Source: Ciona savignyi (taxonomy: Eukaryota > Chordata > Ascidiacea > Phlebobranchia > Cionidae). Taken from it: DNA of 64,000 nt. The DNA is taken from NCBI GenBank assembly GCA_000149265.1, contig CH000202.1, positions 112,514 to 176,513 of the forward strand, read 5' to 3'. The notes under the pieces are model-generated. The model did not search any database. It saw nothing but the letters and a program-made list of their open reading frames with translations, and was not told the origin of the DNA. Both the position numbers and the translations under genes were made by a program. Shown piece by piece: positions 33,040 to 45,550 of the stretch (position 1 is its first letter; each line of letters begins with the position of its first letter).

Positions 33040-33283
33040 GAAGAAATAAAGAAAAGATATTTGTTAACTTGATAAAGATGCTAAGGCTACTTAAAATAGT
33101 CCAACTGATTAGCTGAGATAGACTTTTATGCATTAGCCGAAAGGTTACGGAATCAAAACCATTCACCAGCTTATAAGTTGTGTCTTTGAGCATTGCACTT
33201 TCTTGATAACCCAGTTAATTTTTGGGCATTACACCTTAAGAAACTTCCCAATCATAATCTACACGCTGAAAAATCTCCGGTAA

Positions 33284-33530
33284 TCCGGCCGGTTTTCTAG
33301 CGGTTAAGTGCACGCCTTTCAATCAAAAGGTAGCAGGTGCGAAACTGGTCGCTAGCAAGTCGATTGTGTCCTTGGGCAAGGATATTACGGACATTGCCTA
33401 AACCCAGCGGATTATTGGATTCTACCAAATTAAAGAAACGTGTCTATCATATGATCTGGCGATTACCTCGTGTATTAACAACCCCTTTGGTTTTTTTATT
33501 CACGGGGATAAACATGAATATCCTATCCTA
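33284..33530 (+). repeat. tRNA-derived SINE (S2)
   Basis: Plus-strand copy in the K2 locus: head CCGGCCGGTTTTCTAGCGG, core CTTGGGCAAGGATATTACGG, tail GAATATCCTATCC. Confidence 0.8.
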
Positions 33531-34409
33531 ATCCAACAGTTGGCATGGGGAAATCTGCTAAATCACCATGTAAGATTGTTTCCTTACATATTCTCAATGT
33601 AATTATTTATTTTGAAAATGCCCATTACGTTTCCCATTCATGAGGAGAAAATCTGTAAAAGTAGACGACGTCTGAACCATGGAGGTTAATCAGTTAAACT
33701 TATCAAAATAATATCACAATCAAATACAATACCTGCTATAGCTTTTGGGTAACCCAACAGTTTGTACTTAGTGGTTAAATACAATATTACATACATGGAT
33801 GACAGACAAATTAATTGAATTTACGTCTAGACTTGCTGGATCTAGCTACCGAGTATGTGGTGCAAGTTTTGAGTCCACAAAACTGTCTTCACTTCTTTCA
33901 ATTTGGGACATTACATCTTATGCATGACTTGGCAAATGCTGCAAAGAAATATTTACTGAGTCACTTTGGTGAAGCTGCCCAGCAAGACTGGTTTGTGGAT
34001 TTGAATTTCCATGATTTGGAAATGTTTCTTTCTTCACAAGAAGTGGTTGTAATAAACGAGGAAAAAGTTTATGAAGCTTTGATGCGTTGGCTGAAACATG
34101 ATCTTGATTCAAGGAAGAAATATTTCCTAACCCTGTTTCAACATATACGTTTGTCTACACTGCCAATCAAATACATTGAAGACAATATCAGGAAAAAGGT
34201 AGGAATGCTTATTTAATACAATCCTTTTTTCTGCGGTATTAAAACTGACCGTTATAGAAGATGAATTTCAGATCACACCACATACGCAGAGTAAGGTTAT
34301 TTTAATAAGAACATATTTTTTCTCATGATTTCTTTCTGTTTTTATGGTGGAATATGCATTGCCCATTTTTCTTTTGATTTTTGGATAAATTGACATCGAT
34401 TATATATTT

Positions 34410-35661
34410 GATACCGATAATAACATTATACATTAGTTACTTTGTATGGTGTAGACCAGGCGCGCCGAACGTACGAAAAGCCAGTGGATGCGAGGGTTGG
34501 AAGAAAATCAATTTCGCGTTTTTAACATTTAATAAAAATTATATTGTCCAAGAATGAGTCCCTTGGACATTTTATACTAGGCCCTTAACGATAAAAAATA
34601 TCGAGCCGGTACCGATTCGGCATAATTAGTAAAAGTTTTATTAAATAATTTGAAGCCACTGCTTTCATCGCGCTGATTACAATAAAATCTCCAGCTAAAA
34701 ACAAAATAAAATGAGTGAATAAATTGTATAAACTTCTCGTGTTTAGCAATGTTGACTTTAGAATACAAACGGACAAATTATATCGCAATGGCACAAAAAA
34801 CGATGCGATGATGCAAGTTGTTTTCCGAGCTCTCGCTTAAAAAAAAATATTCTTCTGCGCAAGATAGATGCGCTAAGGAGAAAAAAAGGTTAGGTTATAA
34901 CCGTCCGATTTGCAGCCAAAGGACCGAGTTATAAAATAATTTAATCGTCCCGTCATAAACCATTCGACTTTCTTTACTGGAGTGGAATAATTATAGACGT
35001 AACTAAAAAGTAGTTTAAAAATCAATTCAAACAACAATAATATACATTTTTAATCCTGAAAATTTTAATTGTGTGAATTGCGTAAAATATGTTTAAACGC
35101 ATTTTTCACTCTATGTTTTCAATTGATAACAGATTGATTATAGTCATACTAAAGTAACATAAGTGTACTTTCTCTTATCATTATCGTGAGCTTGGAGCTT
35201 TCGCACGGGGCAACACAAAGATACACGCGTCTACTCATTTCGGCCAGGTGCAAGTTGGACGAAGGCCAAACAATCCTCCTATTTACATGCTACGCCGAAG
35301 ATTACTTAATAAATATAATTAAAAAAACGGATTAGCTTTCCTAATTTTCATTAATAATACACTCGCTACCGAATATAAAACTTTTGCTTGGAATATATCT
35401 TTAACCACCTTATAAGAGCGTCTGGTTGTTTCTTAAGTTGTTGTTTCATTGACGCAATCGCCCCTGTATAATCACAGCCAATGTGCGATCAAATTATTAT
35501 TATATTTATATATAATAATTAATATATATAAATTATGTATCTTACATATATTTTACAAACAAATGCCATTTAAATTTAAACTTTATCTTAAGCTTGATCT
35601 GTGCATTTAAGAAGTAATACCTGTTTAAATGCTTTAGAGCTGTAAAGTAGAACTATATTTA
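34410..35661. repeat. Duplicated intron segment shared with K1
   Basis: Collinear with 11586-12625. It has an extra insert at 35281-35490 lacking any feature I recognise; the sequence resumes with the same TATA-rich palindrome. Confidence 0.75.
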
Positions 35662-35908
35662 GGGGTAAACACTGGAGCAATCGTCAGATCACCTCGCGCC
35701 CATCGTCGGGTTACCGGAGCTATTGCAGTGTGTTGTATATGATAAAGACGTTCCTTTAATTTGGTAGAACCCATTAATCCGCTGAGTTCAGGCAATGTCC
35801 GTAAAAGGCCTTGCCCAAGGACACAACCGACTAGCTAGCGACCAGTTTCGCACCTTCAAACTTTCGATTGAAAGGCGACGCACTTAACCATTAGACCAAC
35901 GGGCCGGA
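35662..35908 (-). repeat. tRNA-derived SINE (S2)
   Basis: Paralog of the SINE at 12626-12873, at the same place in the duplicated intron. Confidence 0.8.
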
Positions 35909-38044
35909 CGATTTCTCTCATAGGTTTGCATTTTCACGTCAGAAAACCAGCGTTTATTGGACCCGATTAGGATCGCGATCAAATTTGTAAGATTTTTAAT
36001 AATCTCGAAAAATCATGATAGGCTCAGCACAAGGAATTACCGTGATACAAAAAAACGCTTTGTTCTCCCATTGCGACGCATGTATATCTTGCGCAATTGA
36101 ATTGTAGTGCAGAGAGGCAATTTATTTTATGATCTGATGACCGGAACGCGAAAAAATAGGCGATGCTGCGTACCCTGGAAAAATGCGCCGGTATGCTGGC
36201 CTACTCTGCATCCTCGGGTTCGGCACCACTGGTGTAGATATGTGCTTAGGTGTTTAGCTTTAGTTAAAGTACTTTCCCAATGGTATTTTATTCATTAAAC
36301 CATGCATTATGTTTTCTGTTTATACTATTTCATAACGCTTATAAATTATATTTGTTCAGACTCCAGTCTTTGTGATTTTTTTACCACACTTTGTAGGACT
36401 TTCTTTGTGAATTTCCAAGCTGTTATGAAAGGATAGTGCATCATTACTATTTGGTTGGGAGTAAAACTAATATTGACCCCAATCCACGAAAAGGATTTCT
36501 TCCAGGTAGGAAAATTTATAAATCTAACATTTTCTTTATTTAATAATTGATTCTCATTTTAGCAGATGCAAACATTGGGTTTATTGCATATGGGGTATAT
36601 AATCTTATTGATATCCATCCATCAGAAAACAAATTTCAACTCCGCAAGGTATAAATATTTGATGCAAAACATTTTACATAATTATAATTTTTCCAGGTTT
36701 CATTTTGCTAATAATAATTTAAAATGTTGAAATATCTGCGGCAATTGATGTTTTATTTAATATTGGGTTTAATGGACATATCAGTTTTTTTAAATTGTCA
36801 TAGCACGTGTAGTTACTGACTGTTTAACAATATTTTAATAAAGGTGGGAAAAGTAAAACAAAATAAAAAATTGTTTTGCAGGTCCAGAGTACTTGTTATT
36901 CTTCTATTCTATCATCCTGTGTTCACGGTGACAATGGTTATGTCTGCGACCGCTCCAACCTCTATTGTTACGATGGAAAAACATGGGAAAGATTTGCTCA
37001 ACTGCCACATGCCTTTCAATGCCAGCATATGGTCTATATTGGTTGGTAGATTTAAATTAAGATAAAATTATACATTATTAAATTACATTTATTTAATATT
37101 AGCTGGTTAGTTGTATCTATGGATATAGCGCAGTGGATTAGTTGATTTTACTAAAACTAAAAGAAAGCCTTAATCATATTCAATACAATAGATTCAGTGT
37201 TGGCACAAGTAATCGGTCCAAAACAGATTACCTTAAGAATACCTCACCCACCATCGAGTTATGTAATATCTTTCAGTGTAAAAAATAGGTTTAGACGTTT
37301 TATTCAGTTTTAGTACAACCCATTATTTCACTGGATTCAGCCAATGTCCACCAAGTGTCTTGTTTATTCCCGGCTTACCACTGCAAGGCCATAGCCAGTG
37401 GTTGTAGTGTATGTTCTTTGTGATATATTGTGTATAAGGGGTTGAGTTGGCCAATAGGCACAGAGCTATGCATGACTAGCTAAGATATATTTTCAACATT
37501 ATAGATTTCCCTGTTAAAGTGTACACTTATTTTTCAGATTTAATTGAAGTTCAATCCGTTCGTGGTTTTCGGTCCGCCAGGCCTACAACTAGGGCATCTT
37601 TATTCTTACTAGGAGAAAAAAAATCACGGACAGAAACAACTTTATACAAAATTTATAAGTTTGACATTAAGTCCAACCAACTTAACGAAGTGGTAACATG
37701 TTCCACTCCATGGCGAACTGGTGCTTCTGTTGTGGCTGTTGGAGGTAGGAAATTCACTTTAGTACTTAGATCAATGCATATTAGTTGACCAATGTTTTAC
37801 AGATAAGATTTGCATCATGGGAGGTTATCTGTATCGCCTTGGATCGTCCGACATAAAAGCAGGTATTTTTATTAAGACACATTTTCTTAACTTATTTTTT
37901 CGTTGTTTTGCCAAAAAAACTTGATATGGTAAAAATTGTGAATGGGAAAACACAGATGGCGTTGTCACACGAGAATAAATCCATATACTTTATATGCGCG
38001 ATACATGTGTGGGTAAACGTGACCTCCAAATGGGGCTTTGTGGG

Positions 38045-38700
38045 GCAGCAAAAACTTGCTGACAGGGAATGAGACGTTAAAAGTATGGTGCAAAGCGAGC
38101 TAGTCTTTTAAATCGGGTTCCTGTTTTGGGGGATTCTTAATCACAAATCCAAAATGACACAAAAAGGTACAAGAAAACATAACAATGCAAAATAAGATAT
38201 GCTGAAGAAAGAATAAGGAAAAGCACGATTAAATAAAGGGAACCATTCGCTACGTGCCTTCTTACATGATGCTGAAAGGCCTGATACTGACAACGACCTG
38301 GCTACTAGAAGGATGAACAGGAATAATGGACGATTTACAAAGCGATGACGTTGATAATCCACACACAGATGCACAGAGCTGTTAATAACATGAACGGGGA
38401 CAGGTCACATGCGTTTTGTAGATGATTTGCACGTAAAACTTATTTTCGTTGCCTAAAATTCAAAAAAATAACTCCTTTTAAGACTCTTGGCACCCCGTAC
38501 ACAAAAAACTCGCCTATTTTTTCAAAGATATATAACGTATGCTGTAATTTAGCTAAAGTATGCTGTTTCGTCCACCTCGTTTAAGCTAGCCCGGCGCGCG
38601 CACGAAAGTGGTGTAAATGCTTGAAAGCGCCGATATGTATATAATGTGGCGTTCAGTTAAATGTTCGCCCGTTGCCGCAAGCACGTCCGCAAAAGTTGGC
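38045..38700 (-). repeat. Block distal to the PRSS23-like exon, copy 2
   Basis: Nearly the same as 2121-2784 over its whole length. The junction with the K2 locus lies at about 37950-38000. Confidence 0.75.
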
Positions 38701-39359
38701 TTAATTCCCTCTGCATTGGCTGTCGTCGTCTGTTGTCCAGAAGCAGATCTGTGCGAACTTGCGCGGAGTGATTCTCACCGCTGTGTTGTATTCCTTAGGC
38801 GGTCGTCCGTCGCCCATATCCACCCATTGATGACCCGACAAGATCCCGATCACTCTACGGTCCCATACACGGGTCTCGCGGTCGTAAAGTCGGACGTATA
38901 TCCCCGCGCCTGACGTACCGTGCTGCGCGTCACATTAATGGTACACGATGTCGTTTGACTGGTCTTCCACCGCGCAGTAATGGTACAGCAGCTCATTTGC
39001 TTTCCCCTGGTCAAAAGCAGTGAAATGGATCCGATGATTTCCTGGTAAATTTTCCCGAGCCGACTGATGCCCATCTTCATTGACTGGTTCCCTAGCGCCC
39101 TCTTCAGTTCGATAACAACGTAGTCATACTCGACACCGAGGGAGCTAGACTGACCTGGTCGCCGAATCCAGCCTTCCGGTAGGTGCGTCCTTTTCGCCCG
39201 AGTCCATTTAAACTTCTGCACGTACCTCGCGGCGGATCGTTTGGAGCGCACGAGAGCCTTTTTTCGGTTTTTGCGGCCACGCTTTCTGTTCTTTTTGTTT
39301 CTGCGTCGTTTCCAGAGTTTATTTTTAACAACACGCCCCACCCGCAGTTTCTTCACGCC
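38701..39359 (-). pseudogene. PRSS23-like terminal exon, broken copy
   Basis: Near-duplicate of 2785-3444 with the same acceptor and the same stop position. A 1-base deletion near 39060 (GAGCCGACTG where the other copy has GAGCCGGACTG) shifts the frame after KMGIS. A TAC-to-TAA change near 38936 puts a stop just before the CDAQ motif that leads to the catalytic Ser. Both lesions precede the active-site serine, so this copy cannot make a protease. Confidence 0.85.
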
Positions 39360-40789
39360 CTGGAAAACAATAGCGGAAATTACCCACCACGTCACATGCT
39401 GAAAGAAAAATGTATAGTTGTGCTGACACAATTTCGCAAGTCGTCAAAAACTATTTACATAAAACAGCACTGTAGCTAACGGGCCTTTAAACTCGACAGA
39501 TTAAGACATTAAAAAACGCAAGGGTTGGATATTCACCAAGTTAAAAAGACAGGTAGCGTTAATACCCGGGCATAAGTCGAAATACTACCTGCCCGCAGTC
39601 GGGATAACGGCGCCATTACAATGAGTTGAACATTGAAAATCGTTTTCGATACGAACACTTTTTATACACGCACTCGTTTCGCAAGCGACTGGTTTCGAAT
39701 CCACACACATGGGTGTGTTCCCACATGGGATTTTGATCTACGGTCATGGTGATAGCGGTTCTGGTGTAAATATTGTTAAAACATGATTCAGATATATTAA
39801 AAATGAAATTTTGTCTAACAAATTTAAGGAATTTCCAGAACGATTTAAAATAACCATTTAACAGTTTACTATTACAGACAGTCGTTTTAACTTATTTTTT
39901 TAATTGATTAAAAAAATGACACAAATACAAGACTTCCATTAGTCAAGAGATATAATTTTCAGTTGGGTAGTTATAACTCCAATAATTTGTAATATAAAAA
40001 TACAAATACAGAATCAAAGTGGAGTCGCGCGGTCATTTAGTTTTAAACAATCATAAATCGTAAACGTCGGATTTGTTTGTATAACATGGTAATACATAGA
40101 TAAACCTTTTTAAATATGCTGCAAGATATTATCGCCGTATATTATGTTTTTAAACTAAAGGCAACAATAAAATCCTTCAATATTACTACATTATAGTTTG
40201 GATCAACACATAAAACCGGGAAGTAAGAGTAAATGCATTAACTTCTCGTGCCGTAGATAGTTGCGGGTTATGCAATATCCTTTCAAGCTGTACACACTAA
40301 AGGCAATATACTGTCACAAATATTTATCGGTATACAGGGAAGTCATTGAGCCACAGTTTAAACCATGGTGTTGCTCAAGAGAACAGAATTATTTCAATTG
40401 ACATGATTTAAATATTGATTCACTGTAATAGAATAGATAGACTGGCAAATTCACTTTTATTTGTTTAACTTCCAACTGAATAGAAAGAAAAGAATACATT
40501 TATCGACCCATTAATGTTTTATTGTCTATGATAATTCATAAATTGCGTAACAAATTAACCAAATTACGTCACATTGTTAGGTTGTGTTACAATATCGATA
40601 CCCGACCGCGTGTTAGAACATTCTTTTTTTATTTATTCACCGTACAGACTGTAGCGTATTATTTTTATCTGACACCGTAATTTTCCGTCCAGGTTTTAAA
40701 GCAAAATTTGAGAGTGTAATGTTTACTATTTTATTTGTATACCCGTCAATTAATGATTTTGGTCCCTTCATTTTAAATCATACAAAAAA
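39360..40789. repeat. Duplicated segment leading to the minisatellite, copy 2
   Basis: Composite: PRSS23 flank (39360-39540), R3 (39545-39700), then the segment matching 20912-21400 and 24575-25860 up to the array. No gene recognised. Confidence 0.7.
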
Positions 40790-43700
40790 CCGCATCTCCT
40801 CCGTATCGTCCCGGTATCTTCTCTACAATTGTACCGTATCGTCCCAACAACCTTACGTTCCGTATCATTTCCGTATCGTCCCCGTAACGTCCACGTATCG
40901 TCCCAATATCTTCTTTACAATTGTATCATTCCTGCAACCTTCTGTTCCGTAACATTTTCGTATCGTCCCAACAACCTTCCGTTCCGTATCATTCCCGTAT
41001 CGTCCCTGTCACCTTCCGTTCCGTATCATTCCCGTATCGTCCCTGTCACCTTCCGTTCCGTATCATTCCCGTATCGTCCCTGCAACCTTCCGTTCCGTAT
41101 CATTCCCGTATCGTCCCTGCAACCTTCCGTTCCGTATCATTGCCGTATCGTCCCTGTCACCTTCCGTTCCGTATCATTCCCGTATCGTCCCTGCAACCTT
41201 CCGTTCCGTATCATTGCCGTATCGTCCCTGTCACCTTCCGTTCCGTATCATTCCCGTATCGTCCCTGCAACCTTCCGTTCCGTATCATTCCCGTATCGTC
41301 CCTGTCACCTTCCGTTCCGTATCATTCCCGTATCGTCCCTGCAACCTTCCGTTCCGTATCATTCCCGTATCGTCCCTGCCATCTTCCGTTCCGTATCATT
41401 CCCGTATCGTCCCTGCAACCTTCCGTTCCGTATCATTCCCGTATCGTCCCTGCCATCTTCCGTTCCGTATCATTGCCGTATCGTCCCTGCAACCTTCCGT
41501 TCCGTATCATTCCCGTATCGTCCCCGCAACCTTCCTTTCTGTATCATTCCCGTATCGTCCCTGTCACCTTCCGTTCCGTATCATTCCCGTATCGTCCCTG
41601 CAACCTTCCGTTCCGTATCATTGCCGTATCGTCCCTGTCACCTTCCGTTCCGTATCATTCCCGTATCGTCCCTGCAACCTTCCGTTCCGTATCATTGCCG
41701 TATCGTCCCTGCAACCTTCCGTTCTATATCATTGCCGTATCGTCCCTGCAACCTTCCGTTCCGTATCATTCCCGTATCGTCCCTGTCACCTTCCGTTCCG
41801 TATCATTCCCGTATCGTCCCTGCAACCTTCCGTTCCGTATCATTCCCGTATCGTCCCCGCAACCTTCCTTTCTGTATCATTCCCGTATCGTCCCTGCAAC
41901 CTTCCGTTCCGTATCATTCCCGTATCGTCCCCGCAACCTTCCGTTCCGTATCATTGCCGTATCGTCCCTGCCATCTTCCGTTCCGTATCATTGCCGTATC
42001 GTCCCTGCAACCTTCCGTTCCGTATCATTCCCGTATCGTCCCTGTCACCTTCCGTTCCGTATCATTCCCGTATCGTCCCTGCAACCTTCCGTTCCGTATC
42101 ATTCCCGTATCGTCCCTGTAACCTTCCGTTCTATATCATTGCCGTATCGTCCCTGTCACCTTCCGTTCCGTATCATTCCCGTATCGTCCCTGTCACCTTC
42201 CGTTCCGTATCATTCCCGTATCGTCCCTGCAACCTTCCGTTCCGTATCATTCCCGTATCGTCCCTGTCACCTTCCGTTCCGTATCATTCCCGTATCGTCC
42301 CCGCAACCTTCCTTTCTGTATCATTCCCGTATCGTCCCTGTCACCTTCCGTTCCGTATCATTCCCGTATCGTCCCTGCAACCTTCCGTTCCGTATCATTG
42401 CCGTATCGTCCCTGTCACCTTCCGTTCCGTATCATTCCCGTATCGTCCCTGCCATCTTCCGTTCCGTATCATTGCCGTATCGACCCTGCCATCTTCCGTT
42501 CCGTATCATTCCCGTATCGTCCCTGCAACCTTCCGTTCCGTATCATTCCCGTATCGTCCCTGCAACCTTCCGTTCCGTATCATTCCCGTATCGTCCCTGT
42601 CACCTTCCGTTCCGTATCATTCCCGTATCGTCCCCGCAACCTTCCTTTCTGTATCATTCCCGTATCGTCCCTGTCACCTTCCGTTCCGTATCATTCCCGT
42701 ATCGTCCCCGCAACCTTCCTTTCTGTATCATTCCCGTATCGTCCCTGTCACCTTCCGTTCTATATCATTCCCGTATCGTCCCTGCAACCTTCCGTTCCGT
42801 ATCATTCCCGTATCGTCCCTGCAACCTTCCGTTCCGTATCATTGCCGTATCGTCCCTGCAACCTTCCGTTCCGTATCATTCCCGTATCGTCCCTGTAACC
42901 TTCCGTTCTATATCATTGCCGTATCGTCCCTGTCACCTTCCGTTCCGTATCATTCCCGTATCGTCCCTGTCACCTTCCGTTCCGTATCATTCCCGTATCG
43001 TCCCTGCAACCTTCCGTTCCGTATCATTCCCGTATCGTCCCTGTCACCTTCCGTTCCGTATCATTCCCGTATCGTCCCTGCAACCTTCCGTTCCGTATCA
43101 TTCCCGTATCGTCCCTGCAACCTTCCGTTCCGTATCATTCCCGTATCGTCCCTGCCATCTTCCGTTCCGTATCATTGCCGTATCGACCCTGCCATCTTCC
43201 GTTCCGTATCATTGCCGTATCGTCCCTGCAACCTTCCGTTCTATATCATTGCCGTATCGTCCCTGCAACCTTCCGTTCCGTATCATTCCCGTATCGTCCC
43301 TGTCACCTTCCGTTCCGTATCATTCCCGTATCGTCCCTGCAACCTTCCGTTCCGTATCATTCCCGTATCGTCCCTGCAACCTTCCGTTCCGTATCATTGC
43401 CGTATCGTCCCTGTCACCTTCCGTTCCGTATCATTCCCGTATCGTCCCTGCAACCTTCCGTTCCGTATCATTGCCGTATCGTCCCTGTCACCTTCCGTTC
43501 CGTATCATTCCCGTATCGTCCCTGCAACCTTCCGTTCCGTATCATTCCCGTATCGTCCCTGTCACCTTCCGTTCCGTATCATTCCCGTATCGTCCCTGCA
43601 ACCTTCCGTTCCGTATCATTCCCGTATCGTCCCTGCCATCTTCCGTTCCGTATCATTCCCGTATCGTCCCTGCAACCTTCCGTTCCGTATCATTCCCGTA

Positions 43701-44025
43701 TCGTCCCTGCCATCTTCCGTTCCGTATCATTGCCGTATCGTCCCTGCAACCTTCCGTTCCGTATCATTCCCGTATCGTCCCCGCAACCTTCCTTTCCGTA
43801 TCATTCCCGTATCGTCCCTGCAACCTTCCGTTCCGTATCATTCCCGTATCGTCCCCGCAACCTTCCTTTCTGTATCATTCCCGTATCGTCCCTGTCACCT
43901 TCCGTTCCGTATCATTCCCGTATCGTCCCTGCAACCTTCCGTTCCGTATCATTGCCGTATCGTCCCTGTCACCTTCCGTTCCGTATCATTCCCGTATCGT
44001 CCCAACAACCTTTCGTTCCGTATCT
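40790..44025 (+). repeat. 37-bp minisatellite, expanded array of about 87 units
   Basis: Regular 37-bp units built on CCCGTATCGTCCCTG + CAACCTTCCGTTCCGTATCATT. Variation sits at two spots: the CAACC/TCACC/CCATC block and CATTC/CATTG. Rarer variants are CCGCAACC with CTTTCT, TAACC with CTATATC, and CGACCCTG. The first and last units are irregular and shared with the short array at 25861-26290. The unit has no stop codon in any of the three forward frames, so long forward open frames (up to 1045 codons) arise automatically and share one 37-residue peptide period. I see no start context, splice sites or codon bias that would support a gene. Confidence 0.95.
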
Positions 44026-44867
44026 ATGTTGTTATATATTTTCATATTTTTCAGTTAGATAACATTGCTTTTACAGGTAATAAATTTACCATGACAGTTA
44101 TTTTTTTGTATCAAATGAAGACTTAGACGAACTATTGCCTTGTGCTTGTACATACAACAGCATTGATTTCAACCATTTAAAAGTACTACGAGTTGAGTAA
44201 TCAAAGTAAGAAGAAATACATTTCAAAATTACAAATTAATGTTGTTCGGAAATAAATTCAAGCGCTCCATTGAATATAAACGGGCCGGGCCAAGATTTAG
44301 GAAATGGCAAAGTCAGATTAGCAGCTCAACAATGAATGAAGTTATTTATAGGTGCAACTTAACATTAAAAGTGTTTAACTTATACTTCACACATAACTGA
44401 ATTGTCACGCTCTTTTGACAATAACGTCACAGTCGTTTGAACATCCTAAGCCCGTTTCTATATGAATGTCGCTTGCTATATGAGTTACTCCACATATTGA
44501 TAATACTTCTCTTTATTAAGCAAAGTAACTGGTAGATTTAATAGCGCTTTCGATAAAGAAATGGGCGTGTATTAAATGTAAATTAATATGCACGAGACAG
44601 AATAGAAAATTCTAGCGAGAAATATACAGGTTAAAAGTAAAGCTAAGCGTAGTGATGGGTGCAGTAAAGTGACATATTTTCGCTTCAATACATTTAGGGT
44701 AGTTCTAGACGTCTTTGATATTTTTAAAGTAAAGGGTCTAGTATTTGTTTTTTTTTATTTTCTGGTAAGAAAATTGCGCGCAAACCTGGTATTTAGCTAC
44801 TTACTATATTCGTTAAGGTTTTTTCTATGGCTGCTTAGTATATGACGTATGTTTTACCAGAATATTG
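44026..44867. repeat. Duplicated flank with remnant of the peptide gene
   Basis: Collinear with 26495-27720, but a deletion joins GCGCTCCATTGAATATA directly to a point near the acceptor of exon 2. That removes the signal-peptide exon and the intron. A degraded exon 2 (ATTAGCAGCTCAACAATGAA) remains at about 44302-44365. The deletion leaves no coding capacity. Confidence 0.7.
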
Positions 44868-45429
44868 TGATGATTCCCGTCAATGTTGTCCGAAATATTC
44901 TGTAACAAACACTACCGACTATGATATTGTGTCTTTGTAAACTACCCCTAGTAACAACATCGCGTTTGTATTTACGCGAGAAACGCGGTACATGTGTGGG
45001 TAAGAAAGTTACCCACCAATTTCGCAAGTCGTCAAAAAGAGCATTTACCTAAAATTAGCACTGTAGCCAACGGGCCATTAAGCCCAATGGATTGAGACAT
45101 TAAAAAACGCAAGGGTTGCATTCTCGTATTTATTTACATAGCTGGAAAACGTAGCCTATGTGCCGTTGAGACTCGGGCATAAGAGAAATCACCACCTGCC
45201 CGCTGACGGGGTACCGGTGCCATTACAAGGAGTTAAAAATGAAAATCATTTACGATACTAACACCTCAAACAATCGCAATGTGTTTTTAAAGGACGCAGT
45301 CATATAACAATTGACTGGTTTCGATCACACACACATATAGAAGTACGTATATGTCACTCTTGCTAATAACGCTAGCAAATCCGGTCTTCGAGGTCACACA
45401 TGTTACTGATTTTATATGAATTAAATTCC
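44868..45429. repeat. R2, PRSS23 flank and R3 fragments upstream of K3
   Basis: 44868-45005 matches 1912-2060. 45005-45130 is a diverged PRSS23 flank and 45150-45340 is R3. The same types of fragment precede K1 and K2. Confidence 0.65.
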
Positions 45430-45550
45430 GTTAAATGTTTAGCAAAACCCTCTGGTAGGTAGCACCAAAGCGCTTAACAGTAACGAAACTTGATTTTTGT
45501 CCAAGGGGAATCCCCAATGTCAAATAAACAGACGAATACACTTATTGTGC
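45430..45550. repeat. Conserved upstream element of K3 with GGGGAATCCCC
   Basis: Palindrome at 45505-45515, 442 bp before the start codon; same element as 28668-28800. Confidence 0.65.

Larger units (their letters stand above)
29397..37862 (+). pseudogene. Kelch-like paralog K2, broken
   Basis: Recognisable exons: 29397-29516 (leader, start codon and 5' region deleted), 29867-29987 (BTB start, intact), 33831-34198 (BACK, with LANAAKKYLLSHFGEAAQQD and EALMRWLKHDLDSRK), 36397-36505, 36566-36648, 36882-37041 (kelch, GDNGYVCDRSNLYCYDGKTW), 37538-37744 and 37803-37862. The exon for the second half of BTB is absent. The last three kelch exons are absent because the locus is cut near 37950, where the PRSS23 block begins. 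Remaining exons have good splice sites and no internal stops. The intron after exon 2 carries the LTR element. With no ATG, no BTB end and no kelch end it cannot give a normal protein; a BACK-kelch fragment from another promoter cannot be excluded. Confidence 0.8.

Noticed and set aside
33918..34112. Minus-strand frames opposite BACK exons (also 48812 and 59651)
   Set aside because: Antisense shadows of conserved coding sequence.
40790..44025. CRISPR-like array
   Set aside because: Units are contiguous without unique spacers, and the context is a eukaryotic genome. It is a minisatellite.
40829..44126. Three long overlapping plus-strand open frames (up to 1045 codons)
   Set aside because: They are the 37-bp repeat read in each frame. 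All give the same peptide period and none has a credible start, splice site or domain.
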